Assembly: GCA_001972305.1 (NCBI GenBank)
Contig: BDDD01001369.1
Span: 339,052 to 403,051, forward strand
DNA length: 64,000 nt
Origin: Cephalotus follicularis
Lineage: Eukaryota; Streptophyta; Magnoliopsida; Oxalidales; Cephalotaceae
Reading direction: 5' to 3'
The notes under the pieces are model-generated. The model saw only the letters and a list, made by a program, of their open reading frames with translations. It searched no databases and was not told where the DNA came from. Shown in pieces: positions 1-11,568 of the stretch; position 1 is the stretch's first letter; each line of letters begins with the position of its first letter. A program made the position numbers and the translations under genes.

Positions 1-3000
1 AGACACACACACACACACACACACAATGGTCACTAAAGGAAGAAAAAGACGCCTCACACACACACACACACACAGTGAAGAAGGAGTGAATTCTGCCATT
101 TATGCCACACACACACACACACACATTGATAAAACACTCCTCTATTCATCCCTACCCACACACACACACACACACAGAAACACAAAGAGAAACAAGGAAA
201 TCAGAGACACACACACACACACACACAATCTTCCTCCATTGTTGAACCAAGGGAGAAACACACACACACACACACACACTACTGACTTGAACGGAGAGTA
301 ACCAAACCGCACACACACACACACACACACTACTGGACAGGACTTAAAGAGGTGGACATTCACACACACACACACACACAGAGGTAGGGGATTATAGTGG
401 AATTTCTAAATCACACACACACACACACACAGATGTTCTTTCCATTGATGATATGCATGAATCACACACACACACACACACATTGGGGTTACTGGATTGT
501 TACATGTCTACTGCACACACACACACACACACACATGATGAGTTTGATGTGTATATTGGACTGGCACACACACACACACACACAATTTCCTCTGGTTTGG
601 TTGGGATGATGAAGACACACACACACACACACACAAGCATCGACGCTCACGTTAGAAGCGTCGACGCACACACACACACACACACAGGACGTCGACGCTT
701 AAAGAAAACGTCGACGCCACACACACACACACACACAACTGTAATGTTCACTTGTGGATTGCATGATTCACACACACACACACACACAGGTTACATATGT
801 TGATAACCTTATATGTGTACACACACACACACACACACATCTGGGATTGCATGTAAGTTTGGGGGATGGACACACACACACACACACACATGGTTGCAGC
901 GATAATTCACGCTATTACTTACACACACACACACACACACAGCGCCGATGCCTGTGGTTTGCTGTTCCTGGGCACACACACACACACACACAAACACTAA
1001 GGTTCCTACCTTAGGCGTCGATGCACACACACACACACACACAGCTCAAGGAACCTATCCTTGAAGCGTCGACGCACACACACACACACACACAATTTAC
1101 AACTGGTGTAAGCACTAACGCCTGGCACACACACACACACACACAAGGACATAAGCGTCGATGCCCAGAGGATAAGCGTCGACGCTTATCCCCCTGGTTT
1201 GGTTGGGTTGGCCCGAATTGGACCCATTGACTCTGAAACGACTCGTCTGAGCATATGATAGCATTGCACTTGCATTATCACACACACACACACACACATG
1301 AATTGGATGTTGATTGAATGGATTGTTATCACACACACACACACACACAATTTTTAGGGAGTTGCATACATGATATGTTGCACACACACACACACACACA
1401 ACTGCTATGTTCAAACAGTTTTACCGTTTTACACACACACACACACACACATTGAATAAACATGCTGTTTTAAAAGGATTGTCACACACACACACACACA
1501 CAGTTGTTACAAGTATTTTATAATGCATAATTTCACACACACACACACACACAAATATATTGACAAATATATATGTTTTCAAGTCACACACACACACACA
1601 CACATAAATTAGATTGTGATTGGATTGTACCGTATCACACACACACACACACACACCACTGTCGCTAATAGGCGGGTTGGACTCTACACACACACACACA
1701 CACACAACTCTTGCAATATACAAGAGGGGGGGTGAATCACACACACACACACACACAAGAAAATAAAAACTTTAAAGTAAAGAGTGTACACACACACACA
1801 CACACACATTTAGAGTGGTTCGGCTAACTCTTGCCTACGCACACACACACACACACACATCCTTGAGTTTCCACTATCTCGAATTGATTACACACACACA
1901 CACACACACATTACAACTTTGGTGATTGAACTCAATCACAACACACACACACACACACACATAGAGGATTCACCTCTTTTTCAAGTGTTTGTCACACACA
2001 CACACACACACACTCTCAACAGGTTTGATTTATCTTATAATACCACACACACACACACACACAAGGAAGAACTCAAAGGATAGAGCTATGAAACTTCTTG
2101 AGAACACTTTAGAGCACTTGAGCTTTGTGGAACTAGAATGCTTGACACACACACACACACACACATGTCTCTCTTGTGTTTCTGAAGGTTTTGAATCACA
2201 CACACACACACACACAAAGTCTTTGTAGCCGTTGCATAAATCTTGGGCACACACACACACACACACATGTGTTGGTGCAACTCTGTTTTTTGTGCCTGCA
2301 CACACACACACACACACATCTTTTGAAAGGCGTCGATGTCTTTGTCGGTCACACACACACACACACACATTTACTAGCCGTTCCTTAATTCCCGGGTCAA
2401 CACACACACACACACACACATGTCTTTTATAGGCGTCGATGTCTTTTCTGGCACACACACACACACACACAGGTTATGAGCATCGCATCGATGTCTTCTT
2501 GACACACACACACACACACACAATTTTGCAGTTGAGTCTTGAAACACATCGATCACACACACACACACACACAGTCTTTTGTTGGACGTCGATGTCTTCA
2601 CATACACACACACACACACACACACAAAATTGGCCTGTAACTTTGGTAGCTCAAGCACACACACACACACACACAGGGATCGATGTCTTTTGTTTGGACG
2701 TCGATGCACACACACACACACACACATGTCTTTACTCAAAATTGGCCTGTAACTTTGCACACACACACACACACACACTTCTTGAAAGGGATCGATGTCT
2801 TTTGTTTGCACACACACACACACACACACAAGGGTCGATGTCTTTACTCAAAATTGACTCACACACACACACACACACAACGTCGATGTCTTTTTGCAAA
2901 GGGATCGATGTCTTTCATCAAAAGTGGCCTGTAACTTTGCTGGGTCAAGGGCGTCGATGTCCACACACACACACACACACATCTTTTCTATGCAACTGTC

Positions 3001-3317
3001 TTTTGCCTTTTGCACACACACACACACACACACACATTAAGTGAACTTTGTTAAATGCAAATACACACACACACACACACACATTGAGTCTAAATCATCA
3101 ACACAGGAGTTGGCCACACACACACACACACACATCACTTAACTGCTGTGCTAATGACTTTGGATCACACACACACACACACACACCGGAGAGTGGTGGC
3201 TGGAGTGAGGAGTACACACACACACACACACACACACGGTGCCTTCGTAGCTTTTTATTGGATTGTGCACACACACACACACACACATTTGCTCTATTGG
3301 CGGATATACATGTATAT

Positions 3318-3338
<21 letters not shown>
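1..3338. repeat. Phase-locked (CA)10 grid, exact 51-bp period
   Basis: Blocks of exactly (CA)10 occupy positions 55+51k to 74+51k, for k from -1 (4-23) to 64 (3319-3338). I checked the block ends along the whole array: 62 of 66 grid sites are filled, and no site is shifted by a single base. Runs look longer only where neighbouring native bases happen to be C or A. Between blocks lie 31 bases of native sequence, different each time. The empty sites are 1177-1196, 1228-1247, 2095-2114 and 2911-2930, and the phase is kept across them. Comparison of three local repeat copies at 2676-2930 shows that the blocks replace native DNA and do not add length. As 51 is a multiple of three, open frames here encode His-Thr or Val-Cys runs every 17 codons. 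These are not genes. The array continues to the left window edge. Confidence 0.97.
1700..3115 (-). mobile_element. Copia LTR relic under the CA grid
   Basis: The native 31-base pieces follow, in order, the Copia-type LTRs at 37825-39076 and 62091-63409. They show the run of G before GTGAAT near 1724, AAAGAGTGTA near 1785, GTGGTTCGGCTAACTC near 1815, GTGATTGAACTCAATCAC near 1922, an AGGTTTGAT match near 2020, and the closing GTTGGCC near 3112. In those LTRs this set marks the end next to the primer-binding site, so the relic is read as minus-strand. Its body carries many copies of a GTCGATGTCTTT motif. No internal region is seen, so a solo LTR inside the surrounding Gypsy LTR is the simplest reading. 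The boundaries are approximate because four-tenths of the bases are masked by CA blocks. Confidence 0.55.

Positions 3339-3380
<42 letters not shown>
3319..3380. repeat. (CA)n(TA)n compound microsatellite
   Basis: The last grid block (3319-3338) runs without a break into further CA units to 3350 and then a TA run to about 3379. This is the only place in the array where CA continues well past its 20-base slot, so it looks like a natural microsatellite at the right edge of the grid. Confidence 0.85.
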
Positions 3381-3385
<5 letters not shown>

Positions 3386-3938
3386 ATATATATAATGTAT
3401 GTATTATTATTGGATACTATGTATTGCATCCATGATTGCATACATTACATGACATGCATTATCTTTGATCCCGATTTGCACTTATAACTTTTCTACTTAG
3501 CCGAGTGAGGACAAAGGCTAACCCCCTACTATTTCAGATTGATGCGGTGGGGCAGACATGGATCAGCATGGATAAGGATCAAATTGTAATAATGCTATTT
3601 ATCGAACTTGTTTTCTTCTGGATTATGTTGAGCTGTTTCTGTATTAAATGGTTGTTGTATTCCGTACTTTTGGTTTACATGTTTTATGTTATTAATGGAT
3701 AAGGTTATGATCACACTCCGTTTTGTGGGTAGTTAATAATGAAGTATGGTATTCAATTAAATATTGTAGTAGCATGTAGTATGGGATGCGTGTTACGGTT
3801 GTTAATTCAGCTTATATATTATGCTTCCGCAAGTTATTGATGATATTGAACGGTTTAAATTTTATCATAATTGCATAAGTCGAATTAATATGTTGATTGC
3901 CACTACCATATATGTTGTTTTGGAAACGGGGTGTGACA
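3339..3938. mobile_element. End of a Gypsy LTR
   Basis: The segment ends in GGGGTGTGACA at 3938, the terminal form of the Gypsy LTRs in this window. It carries two boxes shared with the LTRs at 11569-14496 and 18663-21326: ACTTAGCCGAGTGAGGAC at 3495 and GTAGTATGGGATGCGTG near 3777. After 3938 the sequence enters a minus-strand Gypsy protease region, with no primer-binding site, so this LTR (or the element it belongs to) was inserted into element A. Its first TSD copy would be GCTCT at 3939-3943. The partner lies left of the window. The rest of the LTR lies under the CA grid. Confidence 0.75.
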
Positions 3939-3943
3939 GCTCT

Positions 3944-4400
3944 AAAGTCCCAATAAACTGGAATTGAGACTGTCCTGGCTTACTGAAGGTCATGACCTTC
4001 CCATAACAATCCACATGATCACATCCAGCTCACCCATTGGCAACACAATAAGATCTGCTAACAAAACATGGTCGGCGATCTCTAAAACACATGACTTGCA
4101 TACCCATTCTGAAATAACAGACTCTCCCACTGGGGTACTAACCTCCATCACAAAAGGCGAAGGCTCGGGTTCCACATTAACATGTATATAAAATGTGATG
4201 TAATGTATGAATGGGATGAGCCCTGGTCTATAAGAGTCAGTGACATATGCTGAGAGATACAAATGGTACCTCCTATCACTGATGTAGATTCCCCTGCAAC
4301 ACTATGATCCGTAGCATATACTCTACCTTGCACAGTCGGCGTCGATCCCATAGGCTGCTTCCTACGATCTTTCCCTGCTACTAAAGGTGAACTGGTACTG
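3944..4400 (-). pseudogene. Gypsy element A protease fragment
   Basis: On the minus strand the translation shows a retropepsin-like region: LIDQGSSHSYIT around 4250-4220, where the usual D-T/S-G is D-Q-G, and downstream GESVISEW and LPMGELDVI, which match the C-terminal flap region of Gypsy proteases (usually DVILGMDWL). It is split over two frames. It is cut at 3944 by the LTR that fills the start of the window, before any reverse transcriptase. It follows the gag remnant at 4480-5744 in the normal gag-protease order. Not functional. Confidence 0.75.
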
Positions 4401-4479
4401 GGATGGCCCTACTGCTGCTGTCTAGAACCACTACCCTGCTGATACTCAATACTCTGGTTCTATTGAGAACCTCCCTGGT

Positions 4480-5744
4480 ACCGAACCATCGTGCTGATAC
4501 CTAGGGCCAAGACTGCCATGAGGACAATCTCTAGTCATGTGGTCTGGAGCTTCACAAACAAAGCACTTACCGGCCTTCCCCAACAATCGTCAGATGTATG
4601 ATTAGTGCGTTGACAATGCATGCATGGGCCAACAGAAGCCTGGCATCCACCACTGAAAAGTCTAGAGTGACCTCCCTGTGCCCTTTGGCTCCTCTGTCGG
4701 GAGCCATGACCTCTACGTCTCTGTTGTGACCCACTGGATTTCCATCTCTAACCAGAAAAACTGGGTGGACTACCGACACTCTGAGTTGAGCCACCCTGAC
4801 TAGGACTGCTCCCAGAACTCTTCTCTGACTGCCAGTCTGAAGGAGCAGGTCTACTACTACCAGCCTGAATCCGTAAATTACGCAGCTCTGCTGATACAAC
4901 CTCAATATCTCTAGCTCTGCTAGCCAACTCAAAGAAAGATCTCAGCCTGAGTGGTACAAGCCTTTGTCTGATATCTGCTTTGAGCCCACCAAGAAACTTC
5001 TTAGCCTTCCTTGCTTCTGTGCCAACCATATGAGGAGCTATCCTTGACAATTCAACAAATTTGGCCTTGTACTGGGCTGCAGACATGTCACCTTGGGTTA
5101 AGTCAAGAAATTTAGCCTCCCTCTTATCAACTTTGGCCTCGGGATAATATTGCTCATTGAACTCTGTTCTAAACATGTCCCATGAATTGGGTATCCCCAA
5201 TTATTCCCAAGAGGTAGCAACCATTCTCCACTAATGTTCTGCTTCTCCCTGTAGCATATAAGTGGCGAAGACAACTTTCTCGGAGTCTGAACATCTCAAG
5301 ACTCGAAATATTTTCTCTATTTGCATCAGTCATTTCTCAGTAGTAACAACACCGTAAAAGCTGGAGGATTTAACTTCAAAAACCTGATTAAGAGATCCTC
5401 CCTGGGTGTAAGCAGATCAACTGATCTCCTTGCTGTTTCGGCACGCCTTGCAGGTCGTACAACTGGGGTTTGCTCTAATGCCTCTGCTGCACACCTAACC
5501 GGACTTGTAGCTAGAGCTTGCTCAACTATAGCCGCATGCCGTTGCATCAATTCATTCATTCGATTCATCATGTCATACATCTTCCTTTAAAACCTCTGGG
5601 TTCCGTTTGGCCAAGAGCGACAAATTTTGCTTCTTGGCTCACATTTTGTTCCTCTTGTTCTTCAACATCCTTACTGGCTTGGGTACGTCTAGTCAACGAC
5701 CCTGCCTTAGCTTTTCCTGTAGCTCCTCTTCGACGACCATCCAT
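4480..5744 (-). pseudogene. Gypsy element A gag, degenerate
   Basis: This is the capsid/nucleocapsid gene of a Ty3/Gypsy element. The likely start is at 5744 (MDGRRRGATGKAK). The retrotransposon-gag domain is visible at about 5270-4930 with FNEQYYPEAK, LTQGDMSAAQYKAKF and KFLGGLKADIRQRL. Two tandem CCHC zinc knuckles follow at about 4625-4520: CMHCQRTNHTSDDC, then CFVCEAPDHMTRDC. The frame shifts near 5575 and near 5330, and two in-frame stops lie between 5230 and 5190 where tryptophan and glutamate codons would be expected. The gene sits just downstream of its PBS and 5' LTR on the minus strand. It cannot make a full protein. Confidence 0.85.
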
Positions 5745-5921
5745 ATCTACCTTGTATAAGAGATAAAAGTCAGCTATCCAATTTATAACCATTATTCAAA
5801 AAACAGATACAACAACCAACAAACTTATCAATATCACTCAATTCCATTAGCAACAATCTTATCCATATCACTTAATTCCAATGGCCAAGGATCCTATCCT
5901 GGCATAGCCAACATAGCTTGT

Positions 5922-5932
5922 CTCTGATACCA
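5922..5932 (-). other. Primer-binding site of element A
   Basis: The minus strand reads TGGTATCAGAG, complementary to the 3' end of plant initiator methionine tRNA. It lies 7 bases after the LTR end, and it fixes the minus orientation of element A. Confidence 0.85.
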
Positions 5933-5939
5933 CATAAAC

Positions 5940-8761
5940 TATCACGCCCAGAACCCCAAGGAAAACCCCAAGGCTCGACACGTGGGAGGTCTGTCCATAC
6001 GATCCATCATATACGTAGCATCATACTCCAAAATACGCTACAAATTTAAAACTTTAATATACAACATGCATGCGGAAGAAAACCATTCATATAGATAATC
6101 CTAACCATATCTATAACATTCGATACATATATCTTAGGTGTTGCCACAGTCTGGCAGCTCAATAGCTGAAATACATTATGTCTCTTATACATCCAAATTC
6201 ATATACAAAAGATAGATGGAGGGAACTGTACTGCTATAAGAAATCCTGTGCTGTGATCCGGCCCGTCTGATCACTTCGGTGCACTACCTGTACCTAACCC
6301 ATTACAAGAATGGGACATCAACCCATGGCTGTGCAGGCTATATCACATGCTATGAAATGCAGCAGATATAATAAGTATATATGCATGAATGCCAATTGCG
6401 GACAGTTTCAGTATACCAACCGTCCCTAATTGGTGGTATACTTGGCTAGTCCTAATCACATCAAAGGCCATAGGCCTGCAGACACTCCATAAAATAACCC
6501 ATAACCATCCATGAGGACAGTCAATCCAAACAATCATTCACTCAATCAATTGTTATCCACTCAATCATCCACTAGCCAGTCCCCGAATGTTCTAGGTTGA
6601 AATCCACTAGTCAGTCCCTAAAGGTTCTAACTTGAAATCCACTAGTGACCACTCAATCACTCAATCACCTATCCACTATGATCCACTTTATAACAATACA
6701 ATTTACTTTCGGTCTCTATCAGAGTTTGAAAGACAATGGAGATGAAGTCCAACTAGCATATCCGAGTCCAGATGTCCCAATTGAGCTATCCTAACTATTT
6801 TTGAAAATCATTTGTATAAAACTCATTTTTTGATGAAAATTTCTTTAAAGATTCACTTTTGAAGATTTATTTAGCAATAAAAGGTGTTACAAGAGGATTC
6901 ACATATGCTACAAGGCCTTAGGGAGGCTTCCTATGGAATCTATTTGAAGAAAAAACCATTTGGGGTTGAAAACAGTATGATTTGGCTGAAACAGGGTGCT
7001 AAGCGTCGACTGCTTCATCCAAAGCATCGACAGCTAGCTCCTAAGCATCAACACCTTCTTGCTAGGTGTCGACAGTTAGGCGTTGTGCCTTAAGCGTCGA
7101 CGCGTGCACTAAGCGTCAGCCGTTGCCTATAGCCAAAGCATCGACCATTTGATAGCAGCAGACAATTTGTCAAACAGTCTGTAAAATCCATTTTAAAATC
7201 ATTTAAATCAGTTTAAATTCGATCCAAAGGCAGCTATATGCCCCTGAGGTCGATTATAACATAAAAATAACTTTAACCCTTCAGATCCGTACCAATAACT
7301 CATGAATCTACAGAGGAAAAGGGATTAGGCCTGTAAACCTAAATTCCCAATTCTATCTCCGATTCCCATTTCAATTTGTTTTTAACCATAACAAACACCT
7401 TAGTCTATCCGTCTAGCATATATACAGCTACTCATAACCATAAAATCCATTTAAAAAGCATGGATCTAAAGCATATACGTAGAACCTACCTCAAAACTGT
7501 CGAGAACGAAGAATAAGCTGCTTGAATCCTCGTTCTGCTTCTCCCTTTAGGTTCTATGCTCAGCCACGATCCTAGAGACTCCTTCCTTGCTCAATTTCGC
7601 CCACTTTCTCTCTCTAACTCAGTCACTCTCTAGAATTGGAATGAGAAATGAATATAAGAATGAAAGAGCTGAACCGCCTATATATAGATATAGGCTCCCT
7701 TTAGGTGAAAATCTCAAAAGCTACAATTAGGTTCGATTGAACCTTCACTACCCGCAAACAGTTATAAAAGTGAAAAATAATATATATCATGTACAATCTA
7801 TGACACTCCGCTTAAGAGTGGGCAAGGAGACAGAGCTCTCCATGTGATTAAGCCATCCTGAGGAAATAGCTCTCGATGCCATCCTAAAGGAAAGAGTTAT
7901 CCATGAGAAGAAGCTGCCCTTGTGACATGAATGAACCGGATCCATCGAGATGGGGAAAAGTATGGCTGTGCTATATAAGAAATTATCCTAGAACCTAATC
8001 ATATGAGGCGCCTTTTGATGGATTGGCTTACGAGTTAGTGGAAACTCCAAGGTTAAGCATGCTGCGCTCAAGAAACCAGGATGGGTGACCTCTTGGGAAG
8101 TTTGACCAATCCATAAAGTAGGACAAAACCATGATGTACCATGCCCGTGGGACAAAAGCAGAAAATTTCTCATGTGGTTAAGGATCGGGTCGTTACAATT
8201 GGTATCAGAGACGGACCCCCTCCAGTAGATGTGGTTCAGGGACGAACCAGACGGAAGCTGGTGGGCCTGTGACACCTCGCTTAAGAGTGGACAAGGAGAC
8301 AGAGCTCTCCATGTGATTAAGTCATCCTGAGGAAAGATCTCTCGATGCCATCCTAAAGGAAAGAGCTATCTATGAGAAGAAGCCACCCTTATGACAGGAA
8401 TGAACCGGATCCATCGAAATGGGGAAAAGTATGGTCGTGCTATATAAGAAATGATCCTAGAACCTAATCATATGAGGCGCCTTTTGATGGATTGGCTTAG
8501 GAGTTAGTGGAAACTCCAAGGTTAAGCATGTTGCACTCAGGAAACCAGGATGGGTGACCTCCTGGGAAGTCTGACCAATCCATCAAGTAGGACAAAACCG
8601 TGATGTACCACGCCCGTGGGACAAAAGCGGACAATCTCTAATATGGTTAAGGTTTCGGTCATTACACAATCCATGCCATCCATACATACAATACCGTACA
8701 ATACTATATAAGTACAAACAATTACATACAATTCTGTACATATAAAAATCTGGGGCTTACA
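5940..8761 (-). mobile_element. 5' LTR of Gypsy element A
   Basis: On the minus strand the LTR starts TGTAAGCCCC at 8761 and ends GGGCGTGATA at 5940, next to the PBS. It holds a TRIM insertion (7799-8666), and without it is about 1.95 kb. It is the same family as the solo LTRs at 10503-25500 and 52161-55510. They share the start and end, the phrase AAAGGCCATAGGCCTGCAGA (6462 here) and a block of GTCGAC-type motifs at about 6998-7145. A likely first TSD copy is ATTAG at 8762-8766. The other copy is outside the window. Confidence 0.85.
7799..8666 (+). mobile_element. TRIM: two 399-bp LTRs, 70-bp interior
   Basis: LTR1 is 7799-8197 and LTR2 is 8268-8666, each 399 bp and closely similar. LTR2 starts TGTGACAC and LTR1 starts TATGACAC; both end TTACA. 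The interior is only 70 bp (8198-8267) and begins with a TTGGTATCAGAGAC primer-binding site. A perfect TSD, CAATC, flanks it at 7794-7798 and 8667-8671. It has no coding capacity, so it must have used proteins of another element. It interrupts LTR A: the bases on either side join into the sequence seen at the same point of the related LTR near 25410. The size and structure fit the TRIM class (terminal-repeat retrotransposons in miniature). Confidence 0.92.
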
Positions 8762-9859
8762 ATTAGGGATATCTTTGGGCTAGTTTAAGCATCAATCAAG
8801 ACTAAGTCCCCTTCCCGGATGATCTTAAGGTGGCACCCCCATATCAGTCTGATGTATTCAAGAGAATAAATTTTCTTAGGTGCTGGCCCCAAGGTTTGAA
8901 TCCAAAAAGTCAAAGAAGGGAGCAAACCTCCTTAAGTATTCTAAATTTTGATGAAAACTAAACGGTAAAGTAAAACCATTAAACATTCATACTAAAATGT
9001 TTTGATATTCTTTATATATATAAAACATTGCACGCCATAAATTTATATATATGGAGAGAGAGAATCACGATGAATTACATCTTATACCATCTAATGAAGT
9101 GCATTAATTAGAGTTTCGAAATGAATGCACTCCATTAAGTGACATTGAATTGTGTAAGATTGGGTGACAAACTAAAAAGTTTACCACAAGCTGACAATTT
9201 TCCCTACCTCATATATATATAAGTCCTAAATCTCACTAATCCTCAAAATGGATGTGATTCTTTCACTTATGGTATATAAAATGAATAAATAATTTGATTG
9301 TCGATTTTTTTTCCACGCAATAAAGAAACAAACAAACAAAAAAAATTAATCTTCCAAGTATATTGAATATTATAAACTACATTTAGGATAATAAATAATA
9401 ATGATTAAATGATTGAAAAGAATTAAGGAAGATAAAAAGTCAGATAAAAAATAATGAATATTTACATGACATGAGGTTTGGTTTCGATATTGATTCTCTG
9501 TCAAAATCTTATGTAAATTAAGTTGTATTTGTGTTGGGTCAATTTTTTGGGTAAGAGATCATTGAGAGTTCGAGAAGACAAAAAGAGTTAAGAGAGTTGT
9601 ATTAAACATAAGTTACTGTAATAGTTCATAAATTTGCCTTTCTCTGGCCAAGGTTCAAACCTTTCCAAATTCCACTTAATGGATTAATTCCTCTTTCTCT
9701 TCAAAATTTTGGAGTCGTTTCGGGTCATAGGTCGTTAAAAACCTTTATCATAACCCATACTTTTAAACTGGGTTGGGGTCAGATCGGCGGATCATGGGTC
9801 AAATTTTACCACATTTGCCAAGGACCCAAAGTAAAATGGGTTAGGGGCGGGTACCGGAT
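8762..9859. other. No gene seen; AT-rich DNA
   Basis: I see no open frame, RNA gene or LTR boundary here. The segment is AT-rich, with short TA runs near 9020 and 9215 and a stretch rich in GGGTC/GACCC words at about 9720-9850. It is probably old repeat or intergenic DNA into which element A and LTR C were inserted. Confidence 0.6.
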
Positions 9860-10937
9860 TGTGACACCCTGAACTCATAGGGGGTCTGTCACGTAACGCT
9901 CCAAAATTCCTATGTCTAACTAGTCCAATTTTAGGAGTATTACCTTGACCAAATTAAGAATGTGTAAGTCATACATGTTTATGAGTAACTGAAATCTAAA
10001 ATACTAAAAATGATTTAATATAATATCCCTTTATCAATATAGTCCATAAATATTTAAACTTAGCATAATAAAAATATCATTAGGTTATACAACCATTGTC
10101 CATTAATATCACAATAATAAATAAATATTTCCCCCCAACAATACTCCCTGACGCATAGTTCACACGCCTTATAATTTTAATGGTTACCTGGAAGGAAAAT
10201 ATATTAAAGGAATGAGCTCAAAAAGCCAGTAAGGAAAGCACAAAGAACTAATAATCAGAACGATAAATTTTAATTTCGGAAGCTCAATGCAATGGAAGCT
10301 CAACAAAAAGTAAACAAAATTCGAGAACTGAATGGAAACAAATCCAAGAAATCAAGATATTCAAATACAAAATTTGATACCAAAAATAAGTTCAACGAGA
10401 ACTATTTCAGATGACTGAGGGTTACAGGAACCTTATTACGTAACTATGCCTCACATATTTTTCATTTTCTTAGCCCGTAGCTTTATTTCTTCACCTTTCA
10501 TGTGTCACGCCCCGAACCCCAAGGAAGACCCCAAGGCTCGACATGTGGCAGGTTCGTCCATACGATCCATTATACACATAGCATCATACTCCAAAATACG
10601 GTACAAATTAAAACTTTAAATACCATATGCATGCGGAAGATAATCATCAATGTTCAAAGACAAGCCCAACCATATCCATAACATTAAACACATATATCTT
10701 AAGCACTACCACAAGCCGGCAGGTCAATAGCTGAATATACAATATATCTCTTATACATCCAAATTCGTATACACAAGGTAGATGACAGAAACTGTACTGT
10801 TACAAGAAATCCTGTGCTGCGATTCGGTCCGTCTGATCACATCGGTGCTTCACCTGTACCTGACCTATTACAAGAATGGGTTAGCAACCAATGGCTATGT
10901 AGGCTATACTATATACTATGAATGCAACAGATATAAC

Positions 10938-10938
<1 letters not shown>

Positions 10939-10981
<43 letters not shown>
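10939..10981. repeat. (TA)n microsatellite
   Basis: About 21 TA units lie inside solo LTR B. The homologous LTRs at 6370 and 52790 lack the long run, so it expanded in this copy. Confidence 0.9.
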
Positions 10982-10984
<3 letters not shown>

Positions 10985-11568
10985 TGACATGTTAAATGCG
11001 TAAATGCCAATTACGAACATCTTTAGTATATCAACCATCCCTAAGCGGTGGTATACTCTGCTAGTCCTAAACACATCAAAGGCCATAGGCCTGCAGACAC
11101 TCCATAAAACAATCTGTAACCAACCATGGGGAACGATCAATCCATAGGGTCAAGTACTTCTCTGCCACTCCGGCCCAAGATAGTACCCCCACCGTCTATA
11201 TACCCTCCGTCTCATAGCCGTGTAGAGCATAGGATAACACCGACCACATAATCCGTACTATACCGTAATACTAGTCCCAAAGGCACTAGCCCGTAATACT
11301 AGTGCCAAAGGGACTAGCCCGAAATAGAGATCTCTGGAATCCATGTCGTACCGTATCCATCCACAATACGGTGATCCTCGTATGTTCACCCAAAAAGGGA
11401 GGATTCCATAACCGTAAATGTGGCCTGACACCTATAATACTTCATGACGGAAATGAAGATTATGAATGTGTTATCCTGTTAGGTCTCAAACAATGACAAA
11501 CCATCAATCATAACTGTACCATGCCCGTAGCCCATATCTATATAACTGTGAAAATGATAGGGACCTAA

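Noticed and set aside
1..3338. CRISPR-like array (20-base repeat, 31-base spacers)
   Set aside because: The geometry looks like it, but this is plant nuclear DNA without cas genes. The spacers are ordered pieces of LTRs, and the blocks replace native sequence.
1..3338. Nucleosome- or helix-phased DNA as cause of the 51-bp period
   Set aside because: Five helical turns fit numerically, but nothing known writes exact 20-base CA substitutions, and the exactness over 66 units argues against any chromatin process.
26..3435. Open frames with His-Thr (plus) and Val-Cys (minus) repeats
   Set aside because: They arise because 51 is divisible by three and CA repeats lack stops. The other residues are LTR sequence in arbitrary frames.
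8199..8210. tRNA genes at the TGGTATCAGAG sites
   Set aside because: These are short primer-binding sites complementary to a tRNA end. No cloverleaf surrounds any of them.
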